From Diprion similis (lineage: Eukaryota > Arthropoda > Insecta > Hymenoptera > Diprionidae), in assembly GCF_021155765.1 (NCBI RefSeq), contig NC_060110.1, positions 16,390,001 through 16,454,000 on the forward strand: DNA of 64,000 nt, in the 5' to 3' direction. The notes under the pieces were generated by a model. That model saw nothing but the letters and a program-made list of their open reading frames with translations, was not told the DNA's origin and did not search any database. Positions within the stretch are counted from its first letter, which is position 1, and each line of letters opens with the position of its first letter. Positions 1-11,264 of the stretch are shown piece by piece. The position numbers and the translations under genes were made by a program.

Positions 1-1840
1 GATAAAACACTCGTCGTGTAGGGCGTAAGAATATCCTGCATCAATGCTTGCTGAGCGACCGTCGTTATACCAACTAGAGTCGTGATTTCTGTGTTACTGA
101 ACTCGTAGGACAGCGGATTGGTCGTGGAAGTGACGTTGCTTCGGACCCCGTCGATCACCTTTGGTACTCTCGCCACCAAAAGAGCGTTCTTCGCACTCTC
201 CGAGAAAAGGCTGACCAATCTTCCATTAGTCCCAGCGTATATTCCACTACCTCCACTGCCAGTGGCTGGCATGTTGAACCCTGATGCCAAAAGGTTGACG
301 TCGTTCGTGTAGGACCAGGCCGTTTGGGTCTGAACGGAGGTCAGATACGGCATCTCGGAGAACCAGTGTACCGAGAAAATGATGTCGGTAACATTGTAGT
401 CGTTGATCAGAGTCAGAGTTGGGGTTTTGAAGAGGATGTCGAAGCAGATTATTTGTCCAAAGGTGACGTTGAAATCCGTGGTAAATGTCGCGATGTCTGG
501 GGTCGAAGTTATGTTGAATCCCCACTCGCCGAAGAGGTTGAACTTTCTGTATCTTGATACAATTGCTCCTTTTCGATCGAACGCCACGTTTGTGTTGTAG
601 TAGAAATAACCGTCGCTGGGACAGGGACGAGACGACGTTCCTGTCGTGGTGCAGTTCTCTTTCTCGTGCAAGTTCACCACGACGTACATGGAGTTATTCT
701 TGGCTCCGCATGAGATCAAACGTAGAGCCTAGGAGGAAAATTGCGACATTAGGAATAGAGACTAGCACCTGCATTGTACATAGTATGTTTAAAGATGTCT
801 AAGATTCTCTGTATTGCCAATCAATCCAACCGTTCTCTTTACAAACCTCCATTACGACAGTCGACGAATTATCACAGGGTACATCTGTTCCTGGGTCTGG
901 TATAAAAGAGCTGTATAAAGGAAACAAAGTTCTCTCCGTGTCGGAGGAATCGAGTCCCATTGTCAAAGAGCTTTCTGGAAATACGATGATGTCCGTGCTC
1001 TAAAAAAAATTAATAAATATAAGGATCTTTGCCTGTTTGTAAAAAAGGAAATCATTCGGCTAAAGGTATTTTTCAAGTAGTATCGAAACATACTTTTTGA
1101 CAAAGAAGTCTGAACTTGATGGATGTTACAAATTGTACCACTGATACTTGGTTTTTCTATGAAAGACGAAAAGTTTTTCTTTTATTTAAGTTACTCACGT
1201 ATGTCGCAGCTTTCTCCATAATTGTGACATAATTTTCAGCATTAGCGTTTGCGATTGTCGTTCCGTTTGTTCCATTTGTAACCGGGTAGTATTCGACAAC
1301 CGCACCTATGTAAGAAGTTGTATCCGCGGCAAATAACTGTACATAATGAATAAAATGCATTAGGCGGACGATCGATGATCAAGTTATACGTAAATGACTA
1401 ATTATGGAATATCGTTGCTATTTTTTCAAAGTACTGACAAAAAAGAACCTACATGAATTACCGATATGTATGTTATTTTACGAGCTTTGGATGCTACGTT
1501 CTTTAAGCTACCAGCTAGTAAATTTCTATCGCAATGAAGTGTTTTTAATGGATTTGTTACGTCAATTCATTAATTCATATTATAGGCCCAATTGCACCGC
1601 GGTAAAGTGAAGCTGCACTGATCCGCGAATTTCACTCATATTCGAATTGCATCTGGCTTTATTGTATTTTTTTCAATTGATACGTAAATTCGAGGTGAAC
1701 TCTGCAGTGTAATCAGGTCTAATAGTGCTCGACCAAAAGCTGGGTCGTATTCCAATATGTAAGTTGATACAAACCTCGGAGATGAGTTGAGTCGAAATCG
1801 TCAACGCGACAGCAGCGATTAATAGTTTCGAGCCACTCAT
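1..1840 (-). CDS. Vanin-like amidohydrolase (pantetheinase/biotinidase family), copy 1, 3'-truncated by window edge
   Basis: Exons on the minus strand: 1775-1840, 1199-1336, 847-999 and 1-728 (continues off the window). Exon lengths 66, 138 and 153 nt equal those of the second copy at 25003-27274, and all junctions are phase 0. Residues 1-22 form a signal peptide (hydrophobic LLIAAVALTI core). The carbon-nitrogen hydrolase triad is visible: Glu77 in VFPE, Lys181 in YRKFNLF and Cys214 in IICFDIL. These positions are close to those known for vertebrate vanin-1. The family hydrolyses pantetheine or biocytin outside the cell, usually GPI-anchored; the C-terminal part that would carry the anchor lies outside the window. 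Reading is open to base 1 with no stop. A TATA-like stretch (1881-1890) and a TTACAG acceptor lie just upstream of the ATG, so a 5' untranslated intron is possible. Family call is firm; the substrate is not shown. Confidence 0.85.
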
Positions 1841-2907
1841 GGTTGTCAATATGAAGATAGCTGTAATGTATTTTTTACTTATGTATATATAGGTTCCAGT
1901 GTCACCTCAGATATTATTATCTAAAATGAACTACCAGCCTCGTTGATAACAGCAATACAGTCAACTGTTATCGCAACCTGGATTAAAAGTATTTAATTAT
2001 CATGATTAGACATTTACACGGTAATGAGTGTTTCACTTATTCATCTTTTCAGTCCAGGAAAAAGATCAATGAACTGTTTCATTGGCATAATCAGAATTTT
2101 TAATTTTTGCCGGACGACGAAGTGTTGCGATTATAAGCCTCAGACTTGCAATAATGTCGAGTCATTTGGAATACTTACTGAATTTAATATGATGTCACTG
2201 ACTATTCGTGAAAACTTATACCGGAATTGTTGTAAAAAATCAGAAGATGAAAATTTATGCGGTATTTTTGAATTGAATATATTTGTTATTTTTTATACGC
2301 GGTAGTCACGAAACAGTTTAGTTTTCAACTTTCACAACCGCTTTTACACATTCGAGTTTCATAAGTAGGTAGACACTCTACGTTGAACGCTTCGTCAGTT
2401 TCGCTTCGCAAGCGTTCTATAAACTGCGTCTCAGACTTGCGGATGTTATTGACTATAGAACACTGCACAGCTGCGTTGTATCTGAGAGATAAAAATATTT
2501 AAATCTGTTTTGCGGTATGAAATAAATCTTTGCCGTAGCTTTACAAAGTTATTACTAGAGAATCGTCCAATTTCATTACTCAAATTACAATTAGAAATAA
2601 TTTGACTAATAGTAAATTCAAACTTATGTTTACAGCCGATTGTAGATGGCAGAGTGAACGTCAATTTGAAACAGTGAAATGTTATGCAAGATCGACTCGT
2701 CATTTTATCATTTTATTTTACCATGGTACAAATAAATAATTTACTCTCTATACTTCTACAGATCTATGATAATATCTGATTATCAGAATTTCTTAATACT
2801 TACGTGTTTGTCAGTTGGTTTAACCTTTGTTCATATTCGCATCTAGATTACGATGTACGTGGTGTTTCATTTTGATTGCTTGTGGAATCATGTTGATTCC
2901 AATTACT
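1841..2907. other. Gene-free upstream region of vanin copy 1
   Basis: AT-rich, no convincing exon on either strand. The minus-strand segment next to 1841 holds the TATA-like TATATATA at about 1882-1890. Small open frames here (for example 2024-2305 plus, 2446-2703 minus) have no domain, no paralogue in the window and no splice support. Confidence 0.4.
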
Positions 2908-3126
2908 CCGAAGCAACTCACACATCGCTCGTTCCACGTCAAACCGTACATTAAATTTGAATCAATGAATCCGATTTTTTAAAATTTTTTTCGCGAAACA
3001 CGTGTTCCATTATTTCATTAGTAGAATGCGTCTGTAAACTTTAAAAAAAATCTGAGTCATTGATTCAAATTTTTACCGAAAATCGTACGGTTTGACGTGA
3101 AACGAGCGATATATGAGTTGCTTCAC
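2908..3126. mobile_element. Fold-back (MITE-like) element, about 219 bp
   Basis: The left arm starting near 2910 (GAAGCAACTCA) is repeated in inverted orientation up to about 3124. Arms of about 85 nt pair with scattered mismatches, including the shared core CACGTCAAACCGTAC (left about 2935-2950, right about 3086-3102) and TTTGAATCAATGA. There is no coding capacity. Size and structure fit a miniature inverted-repeat element; the superfamily cannot be assigned. It lies about 100 bp outside the left edge of the receptor duplication. Confidence 0.65.
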
Positions 3127-3273
3127 CTAATCTAAACTCTGAGCGTCTTACCTATCGTACAACTCATTTAACTAACTCATGACGCGAGATCGCCTGATTT
3201 TACTGATTAGATCGCAACTCTATAGACAGTTCCCACGTGGAAATTTTATTCCTCGAAGTCACACTTGTCACAG

Positions 3274-3945
3274 GTGGACTTTGTTCTCTGTGAATTTGGC
3301 CTTCATTTTTAGAAAATCGATTTTTGTTTAATTCGTTTTAGAGTTCTCTGTAAGGTTTAAAAATAGTTCAAGATTTGCTAATTTGAGCTACTTATGATTT
3401 ATGCTTTTTTAAACACGAACTAAGTGTTGCATGTTGAACTTCTTTTTATAATAAATTCGTAAGATATGCATGATAAGAAAGCCAATCGTGAAATACTACT
3501 CTAAAAGGTGTGCAAACAGTAGATGAAAATGACCATGCACCTTCGAATGAAGTTTATCAACGAGCTGCGGATGCCATGTGTGATGAAGGCTCTATTACAA
3601 TACTAAAACATATTCACACGATCGTCAATAAATATCGTAATGAGACTTATGACGCTATTCTGAAAGCGTTTTCCATAAATCACAACACCTCAATTGAGAG
3701 ACCCACCGACGAAAGTTTGAATGAGTCAGGAAATAGAAAATTGTTTGAAAAATTTCGTCGGTTTTCAGGTTTCTATTTTGTGAAGTTGGCCCCGAGTGTT
3801 GAAATTCGATTTTCACTGTCAAAATCGATAGAACTATTTTTAAAACATATAAAAAATTCTAGGACTATTCGAACAGAAGCTAGAACTCGAAAGAAGAATC
3901 AATTTTCGAGAAACTAGGGCCCAAGTTCACACTGAGTGGACTTTG
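3274..3945. other. Segment specific to unit A, flanked by direct repeats, with an open frame of 135 codons
   Basis: GTGGACTTTG occurs at 3274-3283 and again at 3936-3945. The DNA between is absent from unit B, where the flanks meet at about 13917-13928. Inside is an open frame on the plus strand, 3510-3917, beginning with GTG; the first in-frame ATG is further in, near 3576. The polar, Lys- and Asn-rich translation has no signal peptide, membrane segment or motif I recognise, and no second copy in the window. It may be a decayed gene fragment carried in by an insertion, or ancestral DNA lost from unit B by recombination between the short repeats. A functional gene is not supported. Confidence 0.35.
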
Positions 3946-4345
3946 AACATAGATTTAGAATTCATTTATCTTGTATGGATTATTGTGGCAAGCGAAACAA
4001 ATAAGACGTATAGAAAGTGAGTCGAATTTCAACTCGTGATGCTATCAGTCTATTATTTGTTTATTTATTATTTTTGCATACGTTGGCCAGACTCATTCCA
4101 TTCATTACAGACTTTGGGGCAACAGTCGAGTTGCAATAGCTCTTTGTCCAGTCTTATATGCTGGCGCCAAAAAGGGCGTAATAAGCTAATCGTTTTAACA
4201 ATAAGTCAAAGAAATGATTATCAAAACAAAAATGAAATTCATTCATTGGAATACGTTATTTGAACACACATTAAAGACACACGACGCTTTTTGAGTACCT
4301 ATGGCTGTTTCCGCCACAAGATAGCGTCTTACAATTCGTTCAACT
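3946..4345. repeat. Near-identical non-coding block shared with 13925-14340
   Basis: About 400 bp that match unit B almost base for base, including a 75-codon frame (4036-4263, 14019-14246) translated identically in both. Flanking non-coding DNA on both sides has clearly diverged. The frame has no recognisable domain and lies about 1.3 kb downstream of the receptor stop codon, so I read this as a recent conversion tract or a conserved non-coding element rather than a gene. Confidence 0.5.
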
Positions 4346-5607
4346 CTAATTATTCTATAAGGTATCAGCGGCGCACTTTCGAACAGGGTCCGCTAATTTA
4401 ACACCCCTACCGAGGTAAAAATTTAGTTCCATTCTGTTCATATTTCTCTGATATTTGAAACATTATTCAGCTTCGACTCAGCGAAGTTTCGCTGTAGGTA
4501 GGCATAACTTTTAGAGAAATTCCTTAGTTTTTCCGCTGGATCGGAACGTATTCGGCGAACTCACTTAAATAGTACAGAGGATTGGGGTGATAAACAATTA
4601 TTTTCACCATAATAATTAAAGAATACGTTTGAACAATAAGTTTGATTTCAGAACACTAACGTTATTCGCCGAGTTGTGGGATGTATGTAAAAGATTTCAT
4701 CCTTTAGAAATTTGTTATTCCCACATTTTCTAAACTGTCTGGCAGATCTCTTTGAATTGCAGTTCATAGCACATCTTATATGCTATTCAATCCTATCGTT
4801 GAACGAAATTTAAATAAAATTCTAAAGTAAATACTCGGCTTATACTACGCTTCAACGGCGTTTGGGATGTCTACTATATGGTGGTTGAATTTTGTATCCA
4901 TCGAGTTGCAGCTGTAACAAAAAATTGATTGCGGCTGTAGTTTAAATCCCATACAGGATTTAAAATATAGCGACCTGGAAATTCGGCTCGTTTCTATAGC
5001 GGTCGACGTTTTATGGTCTTTATTATAAATTGAGTTCTTATAACGCCGAACCAGTGACGAATCAGATAGAATTATGGCAACGATATTAGACAGTGGTGTA
5101 AATATAATAAAATGATGTGCGTATGGTTTCGTGATATGAATAATATTCTGGTCATGAGATAGATTTTCTAAGCCAGACGGTTATCATTCTGGGTCGTTCC
5201 TAAATGTGACTGTAATGGTTTGAAGAATAAGTGACTGTTACACGGTTCGAAAAAAAAATGTTCCAGCAGGTCCACTGAAAGTTTTGGGTTGATTTAATAA
5301 TTTTTAATGCATAACTAAGTGAATCAAAAGTGAAAATTGCAAGTTGCATGTTGATATGACAACTTAAATGTCACATTGACTAACAGAAATATAACAAATA
5401 ACACAGATACGAAGTGGACTCGCTGGGACATTATGTTTAGCTAAATTTTTTTAACAGTGTACGAGTATCTATCACAACCGTTGAACGTGGTATGAAAAAC
5501 TAATTGTGGCGTCAAACAGAAAGCTTAATTTCTGAATTCTATACTGCACCATATTTCCCTAACGTTGAAGATCATTATACGTAGATTCGAAAGTAAACAA
5601 ACATAAC

Positions 5608-8600
5608 TCACATATGCTCGCACAAAGTATCGAAATTCTCCGGAAGATTGAAACGAATGTGAGGTGTGATCAACGATAAAGGGTCATCCCTGTCGTCGGT
5701 AGCTTTGAATCCCTCCCATCTGCGAATCGAGGAATATCAGGTTAGAGACGATGACTGAAATATTGCACTACGAGTAATAGGAACGAAAATGATTTCTCTC
5801 CACAGTCACTAACCGAACAACAAAGTGCTGGTGATACTGAGTCGAGGGATCTTGAACGTTCTTAGCCGATTCAACGGCATATCGCAACGCAAGATCACGC
5901 GAGTCAACAACTGGTTCCCATTCTTCCGCCGTGTCTGATTCATTTCTCTTGACGACAGAACGGAACTCCGGGGTATCGACGAAAACTACTTTGCTACCGT
6001 TCAGTAACAACTTGCCAATCCATTCCGTAGCTCCGTATGTTGCAACGTCATCCTCGTCTTCTTGCGACTGCAGGTCGTAAACCTGGGATCACAGACAAAG
6101 CGTTTAAAGTGGTTGTCACGATCCCGATATCTGGCCATGCCGCATAACTTATACATTCAGCATCCAGATACTTGGTGGCCAACAACGTAAAGTGCTCGAC
6201 TTACTGTCAATGAGAGGATCTCGCAAAAGGGACCCATTCAAGCCGACCGAGGTGACTCCGTGTCTTGCTTCGACAGTTTTTGATTGGCTCTCGCTTGAGT
6301 GAAACAGGTCCGCTTTGCCAGATCCGCTGTATTACACTTCAGACGACACGTAAGTTACGTTGACTTTGGTCCTTAACTTTATGACAAAATCTTACCCTGC
6401 AGCGACAGCCGAGCTTCAAACAATTTCGAAAATTCTTCATTTTATCCATGAACGGCAGCGAACCCTTGGTATAGACCAACAAAATCTCCTTGGCTTTTCC
6501 GTTATCACCCTGCTCCACAGCTCTTTGCGACTTTCCGTTCTGTTTCTCGTTATTGAGCTTATCTACAACTATCAAATAGTTGTACTCTCTAATCCAATAA
6601 AGTAGTATTCCTATTATAATCGCACCCAATACGATGTAAGAAAGAATAGTCGTAACATATTCGAGGGAATATGGACTATCGTCTTTGAGCTGGTGATTGT
6701 CCGCCGGTGGAGGGACTGCAAATAAATTATGTAAACTCATTTACTCATTTCTTGTACCATATAAAGTTTGCACATTTCAATTACGTACTGAAGCGGAAGT
6801 CGTTCTGATAGAGAAAAGGTTTCCAACGACAGTAGTCGCGTCTATTTTGTAATGGGCAAGTGCCAGGGAGCGTGTAAATCGACAGGTAATAACTATGATT
6901 AGAACCATACTCGTTTTCGTCTTCCCGTGTAACATCCACTATCCATTCTGAATTATCTAGACGTACACTTTGTTTCTATAACAAAGAGATTTCTGTGATT
7001 AAAAAAAATATTGTACAGTAAAACTGAGGGGAGAACAGAGCAACTGTGCTTAGAATCGGCCAAGGCTCGCTGCTGGTCTCTCCCTTACATACTTACAAGT
7101 AACATCAGTTTGGTGTCCCCCTCTGATTTTGTTGTGACTCACGTATGTTGTAGAACATTGAAAACTAAGAGACACGTTTTTTCGTATCCGCGGAAAACCG
7201 TTTAGAGGAGTAAAACGACCCCTCAAAGATCGGCGCCCAGCGAGGAGATTTCTTGATGTGCTTGATGAATTTGACTGAAACTGACGCTGAAGTTTTCGAA
7301 CACATTAAAAAAACATTTCAATGTTGGTTTCATTAAAATACATGAAGCGTGTCAAGAAGTCACCTCGTCGGGTACCCATCTTTGGGGATCGTTTTCACCC
7401 CTTTAAACCGTTATTCCGCAGATAAAAAAATACGTGTCTCTTAGTTTTCCATGTTCTACAACATACATGAGTCTCAACGAAATCAGAGGGGGACACTAAA
7501 CTCATGTTTCTCGTTAGTGCAAATATTTTCTCGGGATTAAGGTTGAGTTCAACGGGCTTATTATTTCAGCACAACAAAGATCAAGTTGTGATTTTTATAG
7601 ATTATTCTTTCACAAAAGTAATCCAGATTAGATTTCCTTGCTGATTCCACAACGTATTCTATACACTTTATATATTCAAACCAACCAAACGAACCTATGA
7701 GTTTGTTTGAATTTGGACTCAAATTTGAGTCTTTCAGCACTACGTACGAATTTCAGAGAAACGGTAGACTTACCATTTGAAATTCCGAGGGCTGGTTACG
7801 AAGCGTACAGATTTTCCATTCCTGAAAAACAATTTACTTGTATTTCGATATCTTATATTATCTTGTACAAAATCGTATATCGACGTAAAAAAGAAAGTAA
7901 AATCAGCTAAATTACATATAAAAAACAGAACCCTACACTATTGTACACAGTGCTGGCAAATGCAAAGATCGATTTAAGGGCATCAAAGCAGAAATTCTGC
8001 CACTTTTAATTCTTGTGTTTAGAAATAATCGTATCAATATAAGGAATCTGAAAGTCGAGTAACACTTACATTGCCCCAAATTGTATCTTTGCAGTAGTCC
8101 GACCGGTCCTGAAAAATTAAGAAAACTTCAGTTCAGAGACCTCCTGCTGCATCGTAATAGACATTTTCGTGGCAAGTGCAGGTCAAGTAGGGATTTCTTG
8201 ACGAGTGCTAAGTGCTTCACACGAGTCAAGAAGTTCTTACACGCGCACATTCCACGAGTTCTATTTTTTGGGCTATCTCCTGTTAAAAACTGCGAGATAG
8301 TCGAGTGTTGACGGAGGTAGCGCGGAAAAACTATTCTGTATACGTAAACCTAAATAAATTGAATTTCAATCAAAGTTGCTAATAACTAGCAACAACATTA
8401 ACAAAGCAAGAAAATCATAAAGTGCAAGTGCACTCATGTACGTATAGTAGCCAACTAGTAAGAACCGAAAGCCATTGAATCAAAATGTGATCCAGAATAA
8501 ATTGCATTAATCGAATATTCACAAATAAAGTAAATTTAATGCTGTATCTTACCATTTCAAATTGTGGCTTCGAACTCATGCATTTCGGTTTAGTTCTGCT

Positions 8601-11264
8601 ATCATTGTGGTGTTCCACGCATACGTCTAGCATGCACGATATCGCTAGTGTCAGACGAATGTTTACACTTTCCTTACTAAAAAACAATAACGCAAGAATT
8701 GCCTTAATACGAGGTTGATTCACCGATGCTCTAATCTTCACAGCGAATACTGAATATGATCAAGTTATAGAATGAAATTGTAAGTTAGAAACTCACGTCG
8801 TGTCGCCAGGGGGATAGTATTCCAGTTTACATTTCGGGTGTGGATTGATGTGACGATTGGACGTATTATAAAATTGGCCGCCGTGTAACCAATTGGTGCC
8901 GTTTTCATCCGTTATATTGAAATAATAACAACCAGTGATTGGTTTTGAGATTTTGATTACCCATGTGTGACCCTGAAAACAACAACGCATCTGTTTAATG
9001 CTTGGTCGGAATATGATAAATGTGCAGATTTTTGTAATTCTGACTAATTTGGCTTTATGCGGACTTGGGATATAATTTCAATCTAATAATATACTGCAAT
9101 CGATGTTGTTTATGAAGAAAGTTGGGATCGTAGAAGTCATGCGGAGTTTGTGGCAGAAAATTTTTCGCGTACGTCTACCAAAAAGTTCTTCTTTCGTACA
9201 CTTTCAGCACAGAAGATTGATTTAGTCAGAATACATACTACCATCATTCTAATCTGGTCGGAGAAGTGAAACGATATAGAATTTGATAGAATTACTAAGT
9301 TTGCGTTCGCTTCATTTTACGAACATCTGTAGAAATGTGGTACATACAAAGACAGATTCTTTTTTACGGTCAACCTGCGGAAATCAACTCAAATTTGGCT
9401 CTCTCTCTCACGGTCGGAAGTTAATCACCTTTGAAACATTGTACGCGGTACTGTAGATGCACTTTTCACGTGGATTATATAAAAAAAGATCCTCAGCATC
9501 TTCCAGGGACTCAGGACAGTTGGCGTTGTCAGTCGGTTTGATAAGTGCAGTTATCCAAACATCTTCCGTTGCATTTACGAACCTTGCTCGAATCTCTGTA
9601 AAACAAAGTATGTATGCCCGAATACGTCGTATTATCGAATGAAACGAAAGTTCTTAAGGAAAATCCATTGATCTTGATGCATTCAGATGAACGAATATTT
9701 ATTGCGAAGAATCTCACCGTCTGCGTTTCTGTCATAAACTACATCCATTTTGCCAGGTCCTAGCGTACCATTTTCTGTGGACTTCCACTCTGCAGGAAAC
9801 TCCTGGAACACGTAGAGTATTGGTAATGGTGTATTTTTAATCAGAGAAAAATGCAAGAAGTTTCATTTCTATCGCGCGTGGTCTCCACGCACAATTTTCG
9901 TTGAATTGTCGAACTGCTCAATGAATGGATGAAAAAATTGATGTGACATTTTGCTGATTTTCAAATTTGCTTCCTTATTCACTGAATTTTCATTTTCCAC
10001 CGGAACCACGTTTTAGCAATTCGGTATAATCGATCATTCGATTATGAATAAATGCAAACGTCTAATATTTTCTTTCCATATTTTCTATGTCGGTATCGTA
10101 GTAATTCGGAAATATTCAATTCAGTACGTTTAAAAACTCATTACAAAATTAAAAACGAATCGTCTCATTCGTCTGCTTTTGCCTCGCGGAGCAAGTTCTG
10201 TCAAAGTTTTTCTGGTGTTTTATGTGATATCGCTATCGAGAAACGATCAAATGTATTCGAGAATCGACGGATTTTATGAATTCGTGACTCAAGATGTGGG
10301 TATTAGGCGTACAGGCATGCTTTCTTTGAACGACGAAATGCCTCTGATAATATGTTAGTGACTTAATAATTCAAGAACATAAGAATAATAATATAAAATA
10401 TGGATCGTTTGTAATGTATGACTTGAGTGAATTATTAATACAGATTTCAAAGGAAAAAAAATCGTGAAAAATTCACCGTACAATGCTATGTGGGTACAAA
10501 AGTAGGAAAATCTAACATAAATGTCATGATTATGGAATCTTTAGTCTTATGAACCAGTGTGGTCGTTATCACTTCCGGTTTGTGTACAGTGTGTGGCTGA
10601 TCTCAGACTCAGGATGTGAGTTTATTTATGTCACACATTTTCCTGCAGGTGCCGTTTCTTACAAAAAGATAATGAACGTCTTAACGTCATTGCTGTCTTC
10701 AATCATTATTGTGTTTCGTTCAAATTTTTTCCCCTGAACTGTCATCGACAATTTCTTTGGCATGAAATCGTTGTGTTACCTTGAATAAAGTACAGCCTTC
10801 AACGAGGTCAAGAGTATAAATTGAAAGCAAAGTACGAGCACTACGACTAATCCTGCAATCAAGTACAGCCATTGGCTCAGTTACACCGCACCCATTTGAA
10901 ACGCTGGAAATTCAACTTCGTTTCAATTCACTCTTGAGGAGATCAACGTTGATCCCTTACGAAAGTATAACTGCCAAGTACCAGTAGCTCAAAAATTTTC
11001 ATTTTGGAATTTATCCGTTAGTCGCAAAGCTTATTCCCACGTTTTGCACCGAGAAAATCCGCGATGTGGTGTATAATTTCGCGCGGGGCTGATCTGTGCG
11101 AAATCGGAGCATCTTCGCAGTTTGAAATGGATGCGATCTAAGCTGCTTTTCAATTGTAATGAGTTGTTCGTACGTACGTATTCCCGCTGACATTGATCTT
11201 TCATTAACACAGCAGAAACGTGCCAAATGCAAAGGGCAAGTACAACAGTTTTGCGGCCGCACAT
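5608..11264 (-). CDS. SEFIR-domain single-pass receptor (IL-17-receptor-like), copy A
   Basis: Ten exons, minus strand: 11178-11264, 9718-9802, 9429-9595, 8797-8972, 8553-8676, 8070-8108, 6789-6975, 6396-6715, 6082-... 5814 (i.e. 5814-6082) and 5608-5719. All junctions keep phase; total 521 aa. Order: signal peptide (TVVLALCIWHVSAV); ectodomain of about 330 aa with paired cysteines and N-glycosylation sites; one membrane segment starting TTILSYIVLGAII; a basic juxtamembrane stretch; then a SEFIR-like fold from KEILLVYTKG through GATEWIGKLL and KVVFVDTPEF to the ITPHIRFNLPE end. In IL-17 receptors SEFIR binds the Act1/CIKS adaptor; the same role here is inference. The 8553-8676 exon uses a polypyrimidine acceptor (TTTTTTAG); an earlier CAG would bring a stop. 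The last codons are followed at once by TGA, which also sits inside a GTGAGT donor. Intron 6 (6976-8069) contains the fold-back at 7096-7513. Confidence 0.65.
7096..7513. mobile_element. Fold-back MITE in intron of receptor copy A, absent from copy B
   Basis: The whole 418 bp is close to one palindrome. The left arm (for example GTGTCCCCCTCTGATTT near 7113 and AACTAAGAGACACG near 7161) reappears inverted from 7503 leftward, and the arms run about 205 nt each with almost no loop. TTA flanks it at 7093-7095 and 7514-7516, as in the 3-bp target duplications of PIF/Harbinger-type MITEs. The matching site in copy B (16845-16853) reads TTA-TTG-TTA without the element. No open frame of note. Confidence 0.75.
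10780..10852 (-). other. Candidate optional exon in copy A, apparently out of phase
   Basis: Bounded by TTGATTGCAG and by AAG/GTAACA on the minus strand, this 73-nt segment corresponds to the 72-nt candidate exon at 20082-20153 in copy B. One base differs at the acceptor (CAGG here, CAAG there). Here the only AG falls one base earlier, so joining to the phase-0 first exon gives GAT TAG, a stop. Direct joining of exon 11178-11264 to 9718-9802 keeps frame, so skipping would restore the protein. Whether either copy uses the exon is unknown. Confidence 0.35.

Noticed and set aside
4036-4263. 75-codon frame identical in both units
   Set aside because: The whole surrounding block, not only the frame, is nearly identical, so identity does not indicate protein coding; no domain or splice context.
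11031-11264. Long form of receptor exon 1 (77 codons, open in both copies)
   Set aside because: Beyond the GTACGT donor at codon 29 the copies differ mostly by non-synonymous changes and the donors that would be needed further on exist only in copy A. The short exon splices in phase.
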